From an uncultured bacterium (GTDB lineage: Bacteria; Actinomycetota; Coriobacteriia; Coriobacteriales; Coriobacteriaceae): DNA of 6,764 nucleotides. A model generated the notes under the pieces. The model ran no database searches, had not been told where the DNA came from, and saw only the letters and a list, made by a program, of their open reading frames with translations. Shown here piece by piece: positions 1 to 5,999 of this stretch. A program made the position numbers and the translations under genes. The stretch covers positions 1 to 6,764 of the forward strand of contig CAJMSL010000107.1 in NCBI GenBank assembly GCA_905216045.1, given 5' to 3'. Position 1 is the first letter of the stretch. Every line of letters begins with the position of its first letter.

Positions 1-146
1 ACCCAAGGCCGTTATTGCATCAGTCAAGTATCCGGAGACGACACCTATAGTGTAAGTTATCCGGCCTGTGCCGATCCCACTCTGACGGATACGCTCAAAA
101 GTGCATTTTATGCCAGCAATACCTTAGCAGTAAAACCGACGCTCGC
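1..146 (+). other. Foreign-looking segment with an open plus-strand reading frame, possible gene fragment
   Basis: Frame 1 is open from the window edge and reads like real protein (for example YCISQVSGDDTYSVSY, then a stretch around SAFYASNTLAVKP). The other two plus frames hit stops within about 60 bases. Codons such as AGT, GTA, TTA, CAA and TAT are common here, unlike the G/C-ending codons of the genes to the right. The DUF2130-type coiled coil on the opposite strand loses its family character at about base 147, so I place a junction there. The open frame continues to a stop at 354, but from about 147 it is only antisense to the DUF2130 gene. I do not recognise the protein. It could be the 3' side of a gene brought in by rearrangement, or an assembly chimera at a contig end. 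Confidence 0.35.
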
Positions 147-1034
147 ACGCTTGGCCTGCGCAAGCTCGAGCTCGTGTGCCGCCTTGGCCTGCTCCTCGCG
201 AGAATCGCGCACTGCCAGCTCGCTCGTCAGTTTGGCACGTGCCTCATCGCGCTCACGCTCCGCCGCGGCGACCGCCTCTGACAGGTTCATTTTTGCCATC
301 AGTTCCTGCTCGCGCAGCTGGGCACGCAGGCCCTCGGCCTCTTGCTCGGACTGAGCCTTTGCGGCGGAGAACTTCTCTTGCACCTTCGCGCGATAGTCAG
401 TAAGCGCGCGCTCGGCCTCGCTGCGAGCGGCATCGAGCTCACGCTGCGACTCTGCCGCGGCAGCGGCAAGCGCCATCTCCTGGGCTTTGTCCGCCGCGGC
501 GAGCCTGGCCTGCAGCTCGGCAATCTGAGCGTCGCGCGCAGCTAAATCGTTTTGAGCAGCGTTGCGCGCCGCCGACTCGGCAAGCTTTGCTTCGTCATCT
601 TTGCGCCCAAGCTGCGCACGCAGGCTATCAATCTCACGCTGGAGTTCGGCATTTTCCTTTTGAGCATTGGCTCGTGCCTCTACCGCCGCGCGCTGGCTTG
701 CACTCTCGCGCTCTGCGGCAGCGCCCTCGAGCTTAGCGCGCAGCTCGGCAAGCTCAGCATCGCGCTTGGCAACCTCTTGCGCCAGTTTCTGATCCGCAGT
801 GTTCTTCTGCTCGACAAGCTGAGCGTTGCGCTGAGACTCTGCCTCCTGCAAGGCAGCCGTCGAACGCGAGCGCTCAAGCTCCAGCGCCTGCTCGCCCTCG
901 CGCTGGACTGCCTTCACACGCTCATCCAAGTCGCGCGAAAACTCGGCATCGCGCACCTGCTTGACGATATCCGCATAGCCGGATGCATCGACCTTAAAGA
1001 CTTCGCCACAATGCGGGCACTTGATCTCATTCAT
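108..1034 (-). CDS. DUF2130-family coiled-coil protein, C-terminal domain missing
   Basis: The 308-residue product opens with MNEIKCPHCGEVFKVD, a single CxxC zinc-knuckle-like motif (C6, C9), followed by the SGYADIVKQVRDAEF segment typical of DUF2130 proteins. Residues about 30-290 are one long Ala/Glu/Arg/Lys/Gln-rich coiled coil. Family members normally run to roughly 400-450 residues, with a conserved globular DUF2130 domain after the coil. That domain is absent here: after about residue 296 the chain reads ASVGFTAKVLLA and stops. The start is supported by GAGGAG six bases upstream of the ATG. The family has no established function; the zinc knuckle, coil and nuclease-like C-terminus suggest a nucleic-acid role, but that is inference. 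The truncated form is likely non-functional or an artefact of the junction near 147. The gene follows a terminator, so it probably has its own promoter, though I could not identify one. Confidence 0.8.
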   Translation of the reverse strand: MNEIKCPHCGEVFKVDASGYADIVKQVRDAEFSRDLDERVKAVQREGEQALELERSRSTAALQEAESQRNAQLVEQKNTADQKLAQEVAKRDAELAELRAKLEGAAAERESASQRAAVEARANAQKENAELQREIDSLRAQLGRKDDEAKLAESAARNAAQNDLAARDAQIAELQARLAAADKAQEMALAAAAAESQRELDAARSEAERALTDYRAKVQEKFSAAKAQSEQEAEGLRAQLREQELMAKMNLSEAVAAAERERDEARAKLTSELAVRDSREEQAKAAHELELAQAKRASVGFTAKVLLA

Positions 1035-1092
1035 AGCAGCTCCTCGATGGACGCAAATATCAACCGGCTACACTCTACCGCGCCGCACGGAC

Positions 1093-1127
1093 AAAAAAGG
1101 CGCCGCCGCCATAATGGCAACGGCGCC
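1093..1127 (-). terminator. Rho-independent terminator for the metallophosphoesterase transcript
   Basis: Read on the minus strand, GGCGCCG (1127-1121) pairs with CGGCGCC (1105-1099). Two mismatches and three further pairs enclose an ATTAT loop, and six T residues follow (1098-1093). It sits about 58 bases past the metallophosphoesterase stop and 58 bases before the DUF2130 start, so it separates the two transcription units. Confidence 0.85.
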
Positions 1128-1130
1128 AGG

Positions 1131-1165
1131 ACCACCACAAAGGTGCCTGTCCCCTTTGTGGTGGT
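1131..1165. repeat. REP-like 13-bp perfect palindrome
   Basis: ACCACCACAAAGG (1131-1143) and CCTTTGTGGTGGT (1153-1165) are perfect inverted copies around a 9-nt loop. The minus strand contains the core GGGGACAGGCACC, which from memory resembles REP palindromes mobilised by REP-associated tyrosine transposases (RAYT, IS200-like) in many bacteria. It lies 19 nt downstream of the metallophosphoesterase stop and three bases from the terminator stem. No transposase gene is in the window. It could also act as an extra RNA hairpin protecting or ending the transcript. Confidence 0.65.
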
Positions 1166-1184
1166 TTGAGTGACAGTTTGAAAA

Positions 1185-1730
1185 TTACAGTCCAAAGAAG
1201 TCAAGGATTTGGTCACGGCTTACGGGTCTGTAGTCGTTGGCATCAAGGCCAACGTCATAGCGCAGGATCGGGCGTTCGCGATCGCGGTTGCGCGCGTTGG
1301 TGCGGTCTCCCCTGCTGTGGATATGCCCGTGCAGCATGATGGCGCCACGCGCCTTTCCATTCCAGCTGAGCATGGGGTAGTGGCTCATTACCAGGCGATG
1401 GCCTTTGGCGTAACCGGGAGCGACTTCCAGATAATCGCGCACGTCATCCCAGATTTGGGGCGCAGCTGGATCTTCCCAGTCGCCGTCATGGTTACCACGG
1501 ATGAGCGTTACGTTCTGGCATTCGATGCGTTCGCGCAGGCGCACCGCCTCCGCCAGGGGCAAACGATAAGTATAGTCACCCAGAATATAGAGACGGTCGT
1601 CCGCCGCCACGCACTCATTGACGGCAGCGATGACCTTGCGGTTCATCTCCTCGACCGAATCAAACGGCCGATCCATATCGTGCAAGATATTCGTATCGCC
1701 CAGGTGCAGGTCGGCGGTAAACCACATCAT
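1185..1730 (-). CDS. Calcineurin-like metallophosphoesterase
   Basis: This 181-residue protein carries the full metallophosphoesterase signature. The motifs are TADLHLGD (D7, H9), LGD (G51, D52), GNHD (N80, H81), SHYP (H117) and HGHIH (H134, H136, H138), with a late DVGLDAN. These residues are the known ligands of the two-metal centre that hydrolyses phosphoesters in this superfamily. The length fits compact single-domain members, which lack a signal peptide and act in the cytoplasm. The substrate cannot be told from sequence; nucleotides, nucleic-acid ends or phosphoproteins are all possible. The start is the first of two adjacent ATGs, with GAGGA eight bases upstream. A 66-base gap with a TATACT -10-like box precedes it, so it may have its own promoter or follow the HIRAN and micro-protein genes. 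A terminator ends the unit at 1093-1127. Confidence 0.92.
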   Translation of the reverse strand: MMWFTADLHLGDTNILHDMDRPFDSVEEMNRKVIAAVNECVAADDRLYILGDYTYRLPLAEAVRLRERIECQNVTLIRGNHDGDWEDPAAPQIWDDVRDYLEVAPGYAKGHRLVMSHYPMLSWNGKARGAIMLHGHIHSRGDRTNARNRDRERPILRYDVGLDANDYRPVSRDQILDFFGL

Positions 1731-1770
1731 CGTCTATGTCCTCATTTCGCAACGTGTTCAACTCGTGCTA

Positions 1771-1776
1771 AGTATA
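1771..1776 (-). promoter_or_regulatory. Possible -10 box (TATACT) for the metallophosphoesterase gene
   Basis: TATACT reads on the minus strand 40 bases upstream of the metallophosphoesterase ATG, five of six matches to TATAAT. The -35 position at 17-bp spacing reads TAACCG, which is a poor match, so the promoter call is weak. The site lies just past the stop codon of the upstream micro-protein gene. Confidence 0.3.
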
Positions 1777-1796
1777 CAGACGTAGCGATGCGGCGG

Positions 1797-1976
1797 TTAT
1801 CCAAAGAGCCCACCGAACAGTCCGCGGCGGCGCTTGTCTCGCTTTTTCGAAGCGTCACTCTGAGTTTTCTTGTCCTGCCGTTTCCTACGGTCCTGCTCCA
1901 ACTCATCGTCATCGAGTAGCATATCCCACTCAAACGGATCATCTGTCAGATCGAACAGGTCATCGTCATCAAACAT
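1797..1976 (-). CDS. Small bipolar-charged protein ending in a tandem GLFG
   Basis: This is an unrecognised 59-residue protein. An in-frame ATG at 1988 would add four residues, but GGAGG lies five bases before the ATG at 1976, so the shorter form is preferred. Residues 1-29 contain 15 Asp/Glu (for example MFDDDDLFDL and LLDDDELEQD). Residues 30-51 contain 13 Lys/Arg, and residues 52-59 are GLFGGLFG. There is no signal peptide or membrane span. It starts 18 nt after the stop of the HIRAN gene, with no terminator between, so the two are probably one operon. The charge split suggests a disordered adaptor or nucleic-acid-associated protein with a hydrophobic tail, but that is inference and no function is assigned. 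Longer open frames overlapping it in other frames look like shadows. Confidence 0.72.
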   Translation of the reverse strand: MFDDDDLFDLTDDPFEWDMLLDDDELEQDRRKRQDKKTQSDASKKRDKRRRGLFGGLFG

Positions 1977-1994
1977 GGCAGCCTCCATTGCCGA

Positions 1995-2321
1995 CTAGCG
2001 AGCATCCACCACATAGAGCCCAACGCGCACCTGATGCCACGGGCTGCGTTCGGGGGCAACCTGTTGCACACGGGCCTCAAATACGTCCTCGTGGCCGTAA
2101 TACATCATCAGGGACAGTGGGCCGACCTCGTTTCCCGGAACGTAGCCAAGTTTGGTCTTGCCATAGTAGATCGCAACTGCCTCGGGGTCATGGGGATTAT
2201 CGCGCTCGGCACACAGCGTCAGTTTATCGCCCGCTTTAAGATCGCCCAAGACCAAGGCGCCATCGGCATACTGAAATCCTGCAATGTGAAATGACAGAAG
2301 AACACGCGAAGGCTCGTACAT
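1995..2321 (-). CDS. Stand-alone HIRAN-domain protein
   Basis: Nearly the whole 108-residue chain is one HIRAN domain. Visible hallmarks in order are FHIAGFQYADG (residues about 11-21), the VLGDLKAGD strand and turn, ERDNPHDPEAVAIYYG (about 39-54), KLGYVPGNE, the LMMYYGHEDVFEAR stretch, and the closing RSPWHQVRVGLYV. HIRAN domains are known from SWI2/SNF2 helicases such as HLTF/Rad5, where they bind DNA ends, and as free-standing bacterial proteins. Recognition of damaged or unusual DNA is therefore the likely role; the precise task here is unknown. AGGGGAG lies six bases before the ATG. It is followed closely by the GLFG micro-protein gene. The aldehyde dehydrogenase gene ends 122 bases upstream with no visible terminator, so read-through from that operon is possible. 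Confidence 0.93.
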   Translation of the reverse strand: MYEPSRVLLSFHIAGFQYADGALVLGDLKAGDKLTLCAERDNPHDPEAVAIYYGKTKLGYVPGNEVGPLSLMMYYGHEDVFEARVQQVAPERSPWHQVRVGLYVVDAR

Positions 2322-2443
2322 GGCAACTCCCCTAACGGCCAGATAAACCGGCGCTTAACCTTATTGAGAAGTCTACGAACTCGTGCGGACACAAATTCAT
2401 CCTGCCTGCACCTTTCGACCGTTTGTCGCTACGCCATCTGATT
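2322..2443. other. Intergenic region between aldehyde dehydrogenase and HIRAN genes
   Basis: This 122-base gap holds only the HIRAN ribosome binding site near its left edge. I see no hairpin followed by a T-tract and no convincing -35/-10 pair on the minus strand, so I cannot tell whether HIRAN transcription starts here or reads through from the dehydrogenase operon. Confidence 0.4.
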
Positions 2444-3823
2444 CTAATGAACAAACATGCGCACGAACTTGTGCTTCCAGCTTGCGTAAGGAGCGTAGCG
2501 GAATGGCACGTCCAGCCACGTTGCCTTGTTCACGATGCTCTTCTTGTGGCTAAACGTATCGAAGCTCTCGCGTCCATGGTACTGCCCCATACCGCTCGCG
2601 CCCATGCCGCCAAAGCCCATATGGCTCGTAGCCAAGTGCATGATCGTGTCGTTGACACAGCCACCGCCAAAGGGCACGTAACGCATGAAGCGCTGCTGAA
2701 CTGCGCGATCCTGACTAAAGATATACAGGGCCAGCGGCGTCGGACGATCCGTAATAAACGTTTCGGCCTCGTCTAGGCTCTCAAACGTCAGCACCGGCAA
2801 GATGGGACCGAAGATCTCCTCCTGCATCACGGCGTCATCGGGGGTCACGCCGTCCAAAATCGTCGGCTCGATCTTCAGCGAAGTCTCCCGCGCGGTGCCT
2901 CCAAGCACGACCTTATCGGGATCGATCAGCCCGCGCACGCGCGCAAAATGCTTGGCGTTGACGATATGCCCGTAATCCTCGTTATCGAGCGGATGCTCGC
3001 CAAACATACGGCGGACCTCTTCCTTGATGAGGCCCAGCAGCTCATCGTGCACGCGCGTATCGACCAGCAGATAGTCGGGCGCCACGCAGGTCTGCCCCAC
3101 GTTGAGCCATTTGCCAAAGGCGATACGCCGTGCCGCGACCTTCAAGTTTGCCGTCGCATCCACGATGCAGGGGCTCTTGCCGCCCAGCTCAAGCGTCACG
3201 GGCGTGAGGTTTTTACTTGCGCGCTCCATGACGAGTTTGCCGACCGGAACGCTACCGGTAAAGAAAATCTTGTCCCAGCACTCATCGAGCAGCGCTTCGT
3301 TTTCGGCGCGCCCGCCCTCGACAACCGTCACCAGGCACGGATCAAATGCCTCTTCACAGATTTGCTTGAGCACCGCGCTCGATGCCGGAGCATAGGCACT
3401 CGGCTTGATGACCACGGTATTGCCCGCGGCAAGGGCGCCGGCGAGCGGCTCGAGTGTTAGCAAAAACGGGTAGTTCCACGGAGCCATGATGAGTGTGACG
3501 CCATAGGGCACGGCTTGCGTTTTGCACACGCTCACGGCGTTAGCAAGGTCACACGGACGCAGGCGTGGACGACTCCATCGAGCCACATGCGCAATCTGAT
3601 GACGAATCTCGGAAAGCGACGTGCCGATCTCGCACATATATGCCTCGTCATGCGACTTTCCCAAATCGGTCTTGAGTGCATGGGCAATATCGGCCTCGTG
3701 CGCCCGTACCGTATCGCGTAAACTCACGAGCGCGCGACGTCGGGCATCAACATCAAACGTAGCGTGCGTTTTAAAGTAAGTGCGCTGATCGCCGACGATG
3801 CGCGCAATTTCCTCGGTGTTCAT
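2444..3823 (-). CDS. Aldehyde dehydrogenase, class 3 type
   Basis: This 459-residue protein matches the compact ALDH3-like family in length and motifs. It oxidises aldehydes to carboxylic acids with NAD(P)+. Visible catalytic elements are APWNYPF with N117, K140 in VVIKPSAY, FTGS at 188-191, the general base E212 in LELGGKSP, the nucleophile C246 in GQTCVAPDY, E336 in EEIFGP, and N391 in the late VNDTIMH segment. All are intact. The C-terminus (WKHKFVRMFVH) is short and basic-hydrophobic rather than a clear membrane anchor. AGGAGG sits five bases before the ATG. The gene begins nine nt after the iron alcohol dehydrogenase stop, with its ribosome binding site in that gap. The pair could interconvert an alcohol, its aldehyde and the acid. 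Physiological substrate and cofactor preference are not readable from sequence. Confidence 0.97.
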   Translation of the reverse strand: MNTEEIARIVGDQRTYFKTHATFDVDARRRALVSLRDTVRAHEADIAHALKTDLGKSHDEAYMCEIGTSLSEIRHQIAHVARWSRPRLRPCDLANAVSVCKTQAVPYGVTLIMAPWNYPFLLTLEPLAGALAAGNTVVIKPSAYAPASSAVLKQICEEAFDPCLVTVVEGGRAENEALLDECWDKIFFTGSVPVGKLVMERASKNLTPVTLELGGKSPCIVDATANLKVAARRIAFGKWLNVGQTCVAPDYLLVDTRVHDELLGLIKEEVRRMFGEHPLDNEDYGHIVNAKHFARVRGLIDPDKVVLGGTARETSLKIEPTILDGVTPDDAVMQEEIFGPILPVLTFESLDEAETFITDRPTPLALYIFSQDRAVQQRFMRYVPFGGGCVNDTIMHLATSHMGFGGMGASGMGQYHGRESFDTFSHKKSIVNKATWLDVPFRYAPYASWKHKFVRMFVH

Positions 3824-3832
3824 GGCACCCTC

Positions 3833-5053
3833 CTAGTTCTCGTCCTCAAACATACCACCCGCGACGACCTCGTACATACGCTCGAGCTCCAAGCGGTCCA
3901 TCAAAAGCGGAACGGGGTACAGCGGATTGGCCTCGGCATCGGCATGCGCCGCCATCTCGGGAATGTCGGAGCGGCGAATGCCCGAGACATATTTGGGGAT
4001 TCCCAGGATCTCGTTCATGCAATCGATCCAATCGATAAAGGCCTCGGCCGCCAGGCTGTCCTGCGCGTTAACCGGCACGATGCCGGCCATGCGGGCGAGA
4101 TCAGCGAGCTTAGGAGCAGCAGCTTCGCCATAGGCGCGAAGCATGTGCGGCAGGATGATGGCATTGGCCAAGCCGTGCGGAATCCCGTAACGCCCGCCCA
4201 GACTGTGCGCGATGGCATGCACATATCCAACATAGGAGCGCGTAAAGGCAACACCCGCCTTATACGCCGCCGAAAGCATATTGCGACGCGCACGCATGTC
4301 ATCGCCATGCTCATAGGCCTCGAGCAAATTGTCGTGGATAAGCTGCACCGCTTGTCGCGCCATCTTACGCGTATAGGGCGTGGTGCTTCGTCCGATAAAG
4401 GCCTCGACGGCATGCGTCAGGGCGTCCATGCCCGTTTGCCCCGTAATGGAGGCGGGCAGACCGCGCGTAAACTCGGGGTCGTGCACCGCAAAGCGCGGGA
4501 TGAGCACAAAGTCGTTAATGGGGTATTTGTAGTGCGTCTCGTCATCGGTAATTACCGCCGCAAGCGTGACTTCGCTTCCCGTACCGGCGGTAGTGGGAAC
4601 GGCGATGAGCAGCGGCAGGCGACGATGAACCCGCAGCAGGCCGCGCATCTTGTTGATGGGCTTGTTTGGCTGCGCAATACGTGCGCCCACGCCCTTGGCG
4701 CAGTCCATGGCTGATCCTCCGCCAAAGCCGATAATGGCCCGGCAGGCACTCTCTCGATACAGGGACGCCGCTTCCTCCACGTTTGAAACCGTGGGGTTCG
4801 CTGATGTTTTGGCATAGACCGCAACGCCAATTCCCCTGGATGCGAGCGCCGTTTCGAGCGGTGCCGTGAGCCCCAGACGGGCAATGCCGGGATCCGTCAC
4901 GATAAGGACCTTCTGGATCGAGCGCTTTTGAAGCACCGCGGGCACATCCTCGGCATGCTCCAAAATGCGCGGCTCGGTATAGGGCAGGATCGGCAATGCA
5001 ATGCGAAAAACCTTCTGATATGTTCGGCACCAGGCACGACGGGCTAGATGCAT
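3833..5053 (-). CDS. Iron-containing alcohol dehydrogenase
   Basis: This is a group III (Fe-dependent) alcohol dehydrogenase of 406 residues, starting at the ATG whose AAGGAG lies eight bases upstream. An upstream in-frame ATG at 5134 would add 27 residues across the likely operator and is unlikely. In the chosen numbering, FGGGSAMD (G111-D117) and PTTAGTGSE (about 153-161) are the nucleotide-binding loops. GMDALTH gives metal ligands D210 and H214, and HAIAHSLGG with GIPHG gives H279 and H293, with H283 between them. The 14-residue spacing of the last two ligands matches FucO-like enzymes. The family reduces aldehydes or oxidises alcohols with NAD(P)(H). The N-terminus (MHLARRAWCRTYQK) is basic without a signal-peptide core. 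It is the promoter-proximal gene of an operon with the aldehyde dehydrogenase, divergent from reverse rubrerythrin, and may be under Rex control. Confidence 0.97.
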   Translation of the reverse strand: MHLARRAWCRTYQKVFRIALPILPYTEPRILEHAEDVPAVLQKRSIQKVLIVTDPGIARLGLTAPLETALASRGIGVAVYAKTSANPTVSNVEEAASLYRESACRAIIGFGGGSAMDCAKGVGARIAQPNKPINKMRGLLRVHRRLPLLIAVPTTAGTGSEVTLAAVITDDETHYKYPINDFVLIPRFAVHDPEFTRGLPASITGQTGMDALTHAVEAFIGRSTTPYTRKMARQAVQLIHDNLLEAYEHGDDMRARRNMLSAAYKAGVAFTRSYVGYVHAIAHSLGGRYGIPHGLANAIILPHMLRAYGEAAAPKLADLARMAGIVPVNAQDSLAAEAFIDWIDCMNEILGIPKYVSGIRRSDIPEMAAHADAEANPLYPVPLLMDRLELERMYEVVAGGMFEDEN

Positions 5054-5070
5054 AAAGGAAACTCCTTCAT

Positions 5071-5088
5071 TTGTTGATAGGTCAACAT
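5071..5088. promoter_or_regulatory. Candidate Rex (redox) operator of the alcohol/aldehyde dehydrogenase operon
   Basis: TTGTTGA-TAGG-TCAACAT matches the clostridial-type Rex consensus TTGTTAA-N4-TTAACAA at 11 of 14 fixed positions with the exact four-base spacer. Rex is the NADH/NAD+-sensing repressor that commonly controls fermentative alcohol dehydrogenase genes. The site lies 18 bases upstream of the ADH start codon, just before its ribosome binding site. A TACAAT -10-like box (5100-5105, minus) stands just upstream of it, so the operator would overlap the early transcribed region; the matching -35 is poor. A related half-site (ATGTTGAT on the minus strand, 5152-5145) lies further upstream. 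Confidence 0.42.
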
Positions 5089-5175
5089 TTGCTCGCCCGA
5101 TTGTACTCAGCAAAGATCGCAGACGGCCTCCCAATCGTTAATCAATCAACATCTTCATATCTCGAAATTATTTTA

Positions 5176-5192
5176 TTAAAAATCATTTCTAA
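5176..5192. promoter_or_regulatory. AT-rich palindrome, possible Fur/PerR-type operator
   Basis: TTAAAAAT-C-ATTTCTAA is an 8-1-8 inverted repeat with one mismatch, ending five bases upstream of the rubrerythrin -35 box. Its inner 15 bases agree with the PerR consensus at about nine of 14 fixed positions, a partial match. Rubrerythrins are often under peroxide or iron regulators of this family. In the AT-rich setting it may instead be an UP element. Confidence 0.3.
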
Positions 5193-5197
5193 TAGGC

Positions 5198-5225
5198 TTC
5201 ACATTTGGTTGCATTTATGGATAAT
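5198..5225 (+). promoter_or_regulatory. Sigma-70-type promoter of the rubrerythrin gene
   Basis: TTCACA (5198-5203) and GATAAT (5220-5225) each match the consensus at five of six positions and are separated by 16 bp. An AT-rich tract (about 5161-5194) precedes them. Transcription would begin near 5232, giving a leader of roughly 78 nt before the start codon at 5310. Confidence 0.6.
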
Positions 5226-5244
5226 AGAACTCGTCAAGACGCAC

Positions 5245-5305
5245 GTCCGGAGAGGGCCCTTACGGGACCGGACAAGCGCCCCATCGCCATCGATCGAAAG
5301 GATCG
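5245..5305 (+). promoter_or_regulatory. Structured 5' leader of the rubrerythrin mRNA
   Basis: GTCCGG (5245-5250) pairs with CCGGAC (5268-5273), enclosing a smaller CCC-TTAC-GGG hairpin (5257-5266). Just before the start codon, CGATC (5291-5295) can pair with GATCG (5301-5305). That places the ribosome binding site AAAGGA across the loop and the first bases of the 3' arm. The first hairpin has no T-tract, so it is not a terminator. Transcript stabilisation or translation control is possible but unproven. Confidence 0.35.
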
Positions 5306-5309
5306 AATC

Positions 5310-5870
5310 ATGAAGTTTGTTTGCCCCGTTTGCGGTTATGTGGAAGAGTTCGACGGCGACCAGCTGCCCGAGGACTTCAAGTGCCCCCAGTGCGGCGTTC
5401 CCGGTTCTCGATTCCTGAAGCAGGAGGAGGGTCAGCTCGAGTGGGCTGCCGAGCACGTCGTGGGTGTCGCCAAGATGGAGGGCGTCTCCGAGGACATCGT
5501 TGCCGATCTGCGCGCCAACTTTGAGGGCGAGTGCTCCGAGGTCGGTATGTACCTGGCCATGGCTCGCGTCGCTCATCGCGAGGGCTATCCCGAGATCGGC
5601 CTGTACTGGGAGAAGGCTGCCCACGAGGAGGCCGAGCACGCCGCCAAGTTCGCTGAGCTCCTGGGCGAGGTCGTGACCGACTCCACCAAGAAGAACCTCG
5701 AGATGCGCGTTGAGGCCGAGAACGGCGCCACCGCCGGCAAGACCGATCTTGCCAAGCGCGCCAAGGCCGCCGGCCTCGATGCCATCCACGACACCGTGCA
5801 CGAGATGGCTCGCGACGAGGCCCGCCACGGCAAGGCTTTCGCCGGCCTGCTTAAGCGCTACTTCGGCTAA
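5310..5870 (+). CDS. Reverse rubrerythrin (NADH-linked peroxidase component)
   Basis: This 186-residue protein has the reversed rubrerythrin order. An N-terminal rubredoxin-like Fe(Cys)4 domain (C5, C8, C25, C28; CPVCGY and CPQCGV) is followed by a ferritin-like four-helix diiron domain. Likely diiron ligands are E74 in FEGECSE, E107 and H110 in EEAEH, E137 in EAENGA, and E170 and H173 in DEARH. Reverse rubrerythrins of anaerobes reduce hydrogen peroxide with electrons from NADH through partner oxidoreductases; no partner gene lies in this window. The start is MKFVCPVCGY, with AAAGGA seven bases upstream. An in-frame ATG at 5205 would lie upstream of the predicted transcription start and is rejected. 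Codon use is strongly biased: every Lys is AAG and all but one Glu are GAG, as expected for an abundant protein. It is monocistronic, ending at a strong terminator. Confidence 0.97.
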   Translation: MKFVCPVCGYVEEFDGDQLPEDFKCPQCGVPGSRFLKQEEGQLEWAAEHVVGVAKMEGVSEDIVADLRANFEGECSEVGMYLAMARVAHREGYPEIGLYWEKAAHEEAEHAAKFAELLGEVVTDSTKKNLEMRVEAENGATAGKTDLAKRAKAAGLDAIHDTVHEMARDEARHGKAFAGLLKRYFG

Positions 5871-5903
5871 GCCAATCGCCTGAGAGACATTCTCTAGATT
5901 TAT

Positions 5904-5934
5904 AAGGCCCGGACCGCATGGTTCGGGCCTTTTT
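5904..5934 (+). terminator. Rho-independent terminator of the rubrerythrin gene
   Basis: AAGGCCCGGACC (5904-5915) pairs with GGTTCGGGCCTT (5920-5931) as a 12-bp stem with a single G-T pair and a GCAT loop, ending in a run of five T (5930-5934). It starts 33 nt after the rubrerythrin stop. Confidence 0.93.
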
Positions 5935-5999
5935 CGTGCCTCACGAACTTGTTAACTCCCTGAAATAAGACCACCTTAGGCATCGGCTTCTCGTCAAAA

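Noticed and set aside
552..1169. 205-residue plus-strand open frame opposite the DUF2130 gene
   Set aside because: It is antisense to a GC-rich repetitive coiled coil, Leu/Ala-rich with no recognisable motif, and runs through the terminator and the palindrome.
1209..1919. 236-residue plus-strand open frame
   Set aside because: It lies antisense to the clearly motif-bearing metallophosphoesterase and the micro-protein, and shows no domain of its own.
2365..2380. Partial similarity to the MITE-like terminal repeat (TAGACTT on the minus strand)
   Set aside because: Only seven bases match and no partner arm is present.
3764..4714. 316-residue plus-strand open frame
   Set aside because: It is antisense to an intact iron alcohol dehydrogenase; its length reflects codon bias in the real gene.
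5054..5134. 27-residue N-terminal extension of the iron alcohol dehydrogenase
   Set aside because: It covers the candidate operator and -10 region; the internal ATG at 5053 has AAGGAG at a workable spacing.
5205..5309. 35-residue N-terminal extension of rubrerythrin
   Set aside because: The upstream ATG lies within the predicted promoter, before the likely transcription start. The internal ATG has a good ribosome binding site and the family N-terminus.
5199..5828. 209-residue minus-strand open frame opposite rubrerythrin
   Set aside because: It is Gly/Leu/Val-rich, mirrors the strongly biased codons of rubrerythrin, and would cross that gene's promoter and leader.
2462..5952. Repeated CACGAACTTGT at about 2462 and 5942
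   Set aside because: It is an 11-base match, one copy inside the aldehyde dehydrogenase gene, with no extended flanking similarity; chance is sufficient.
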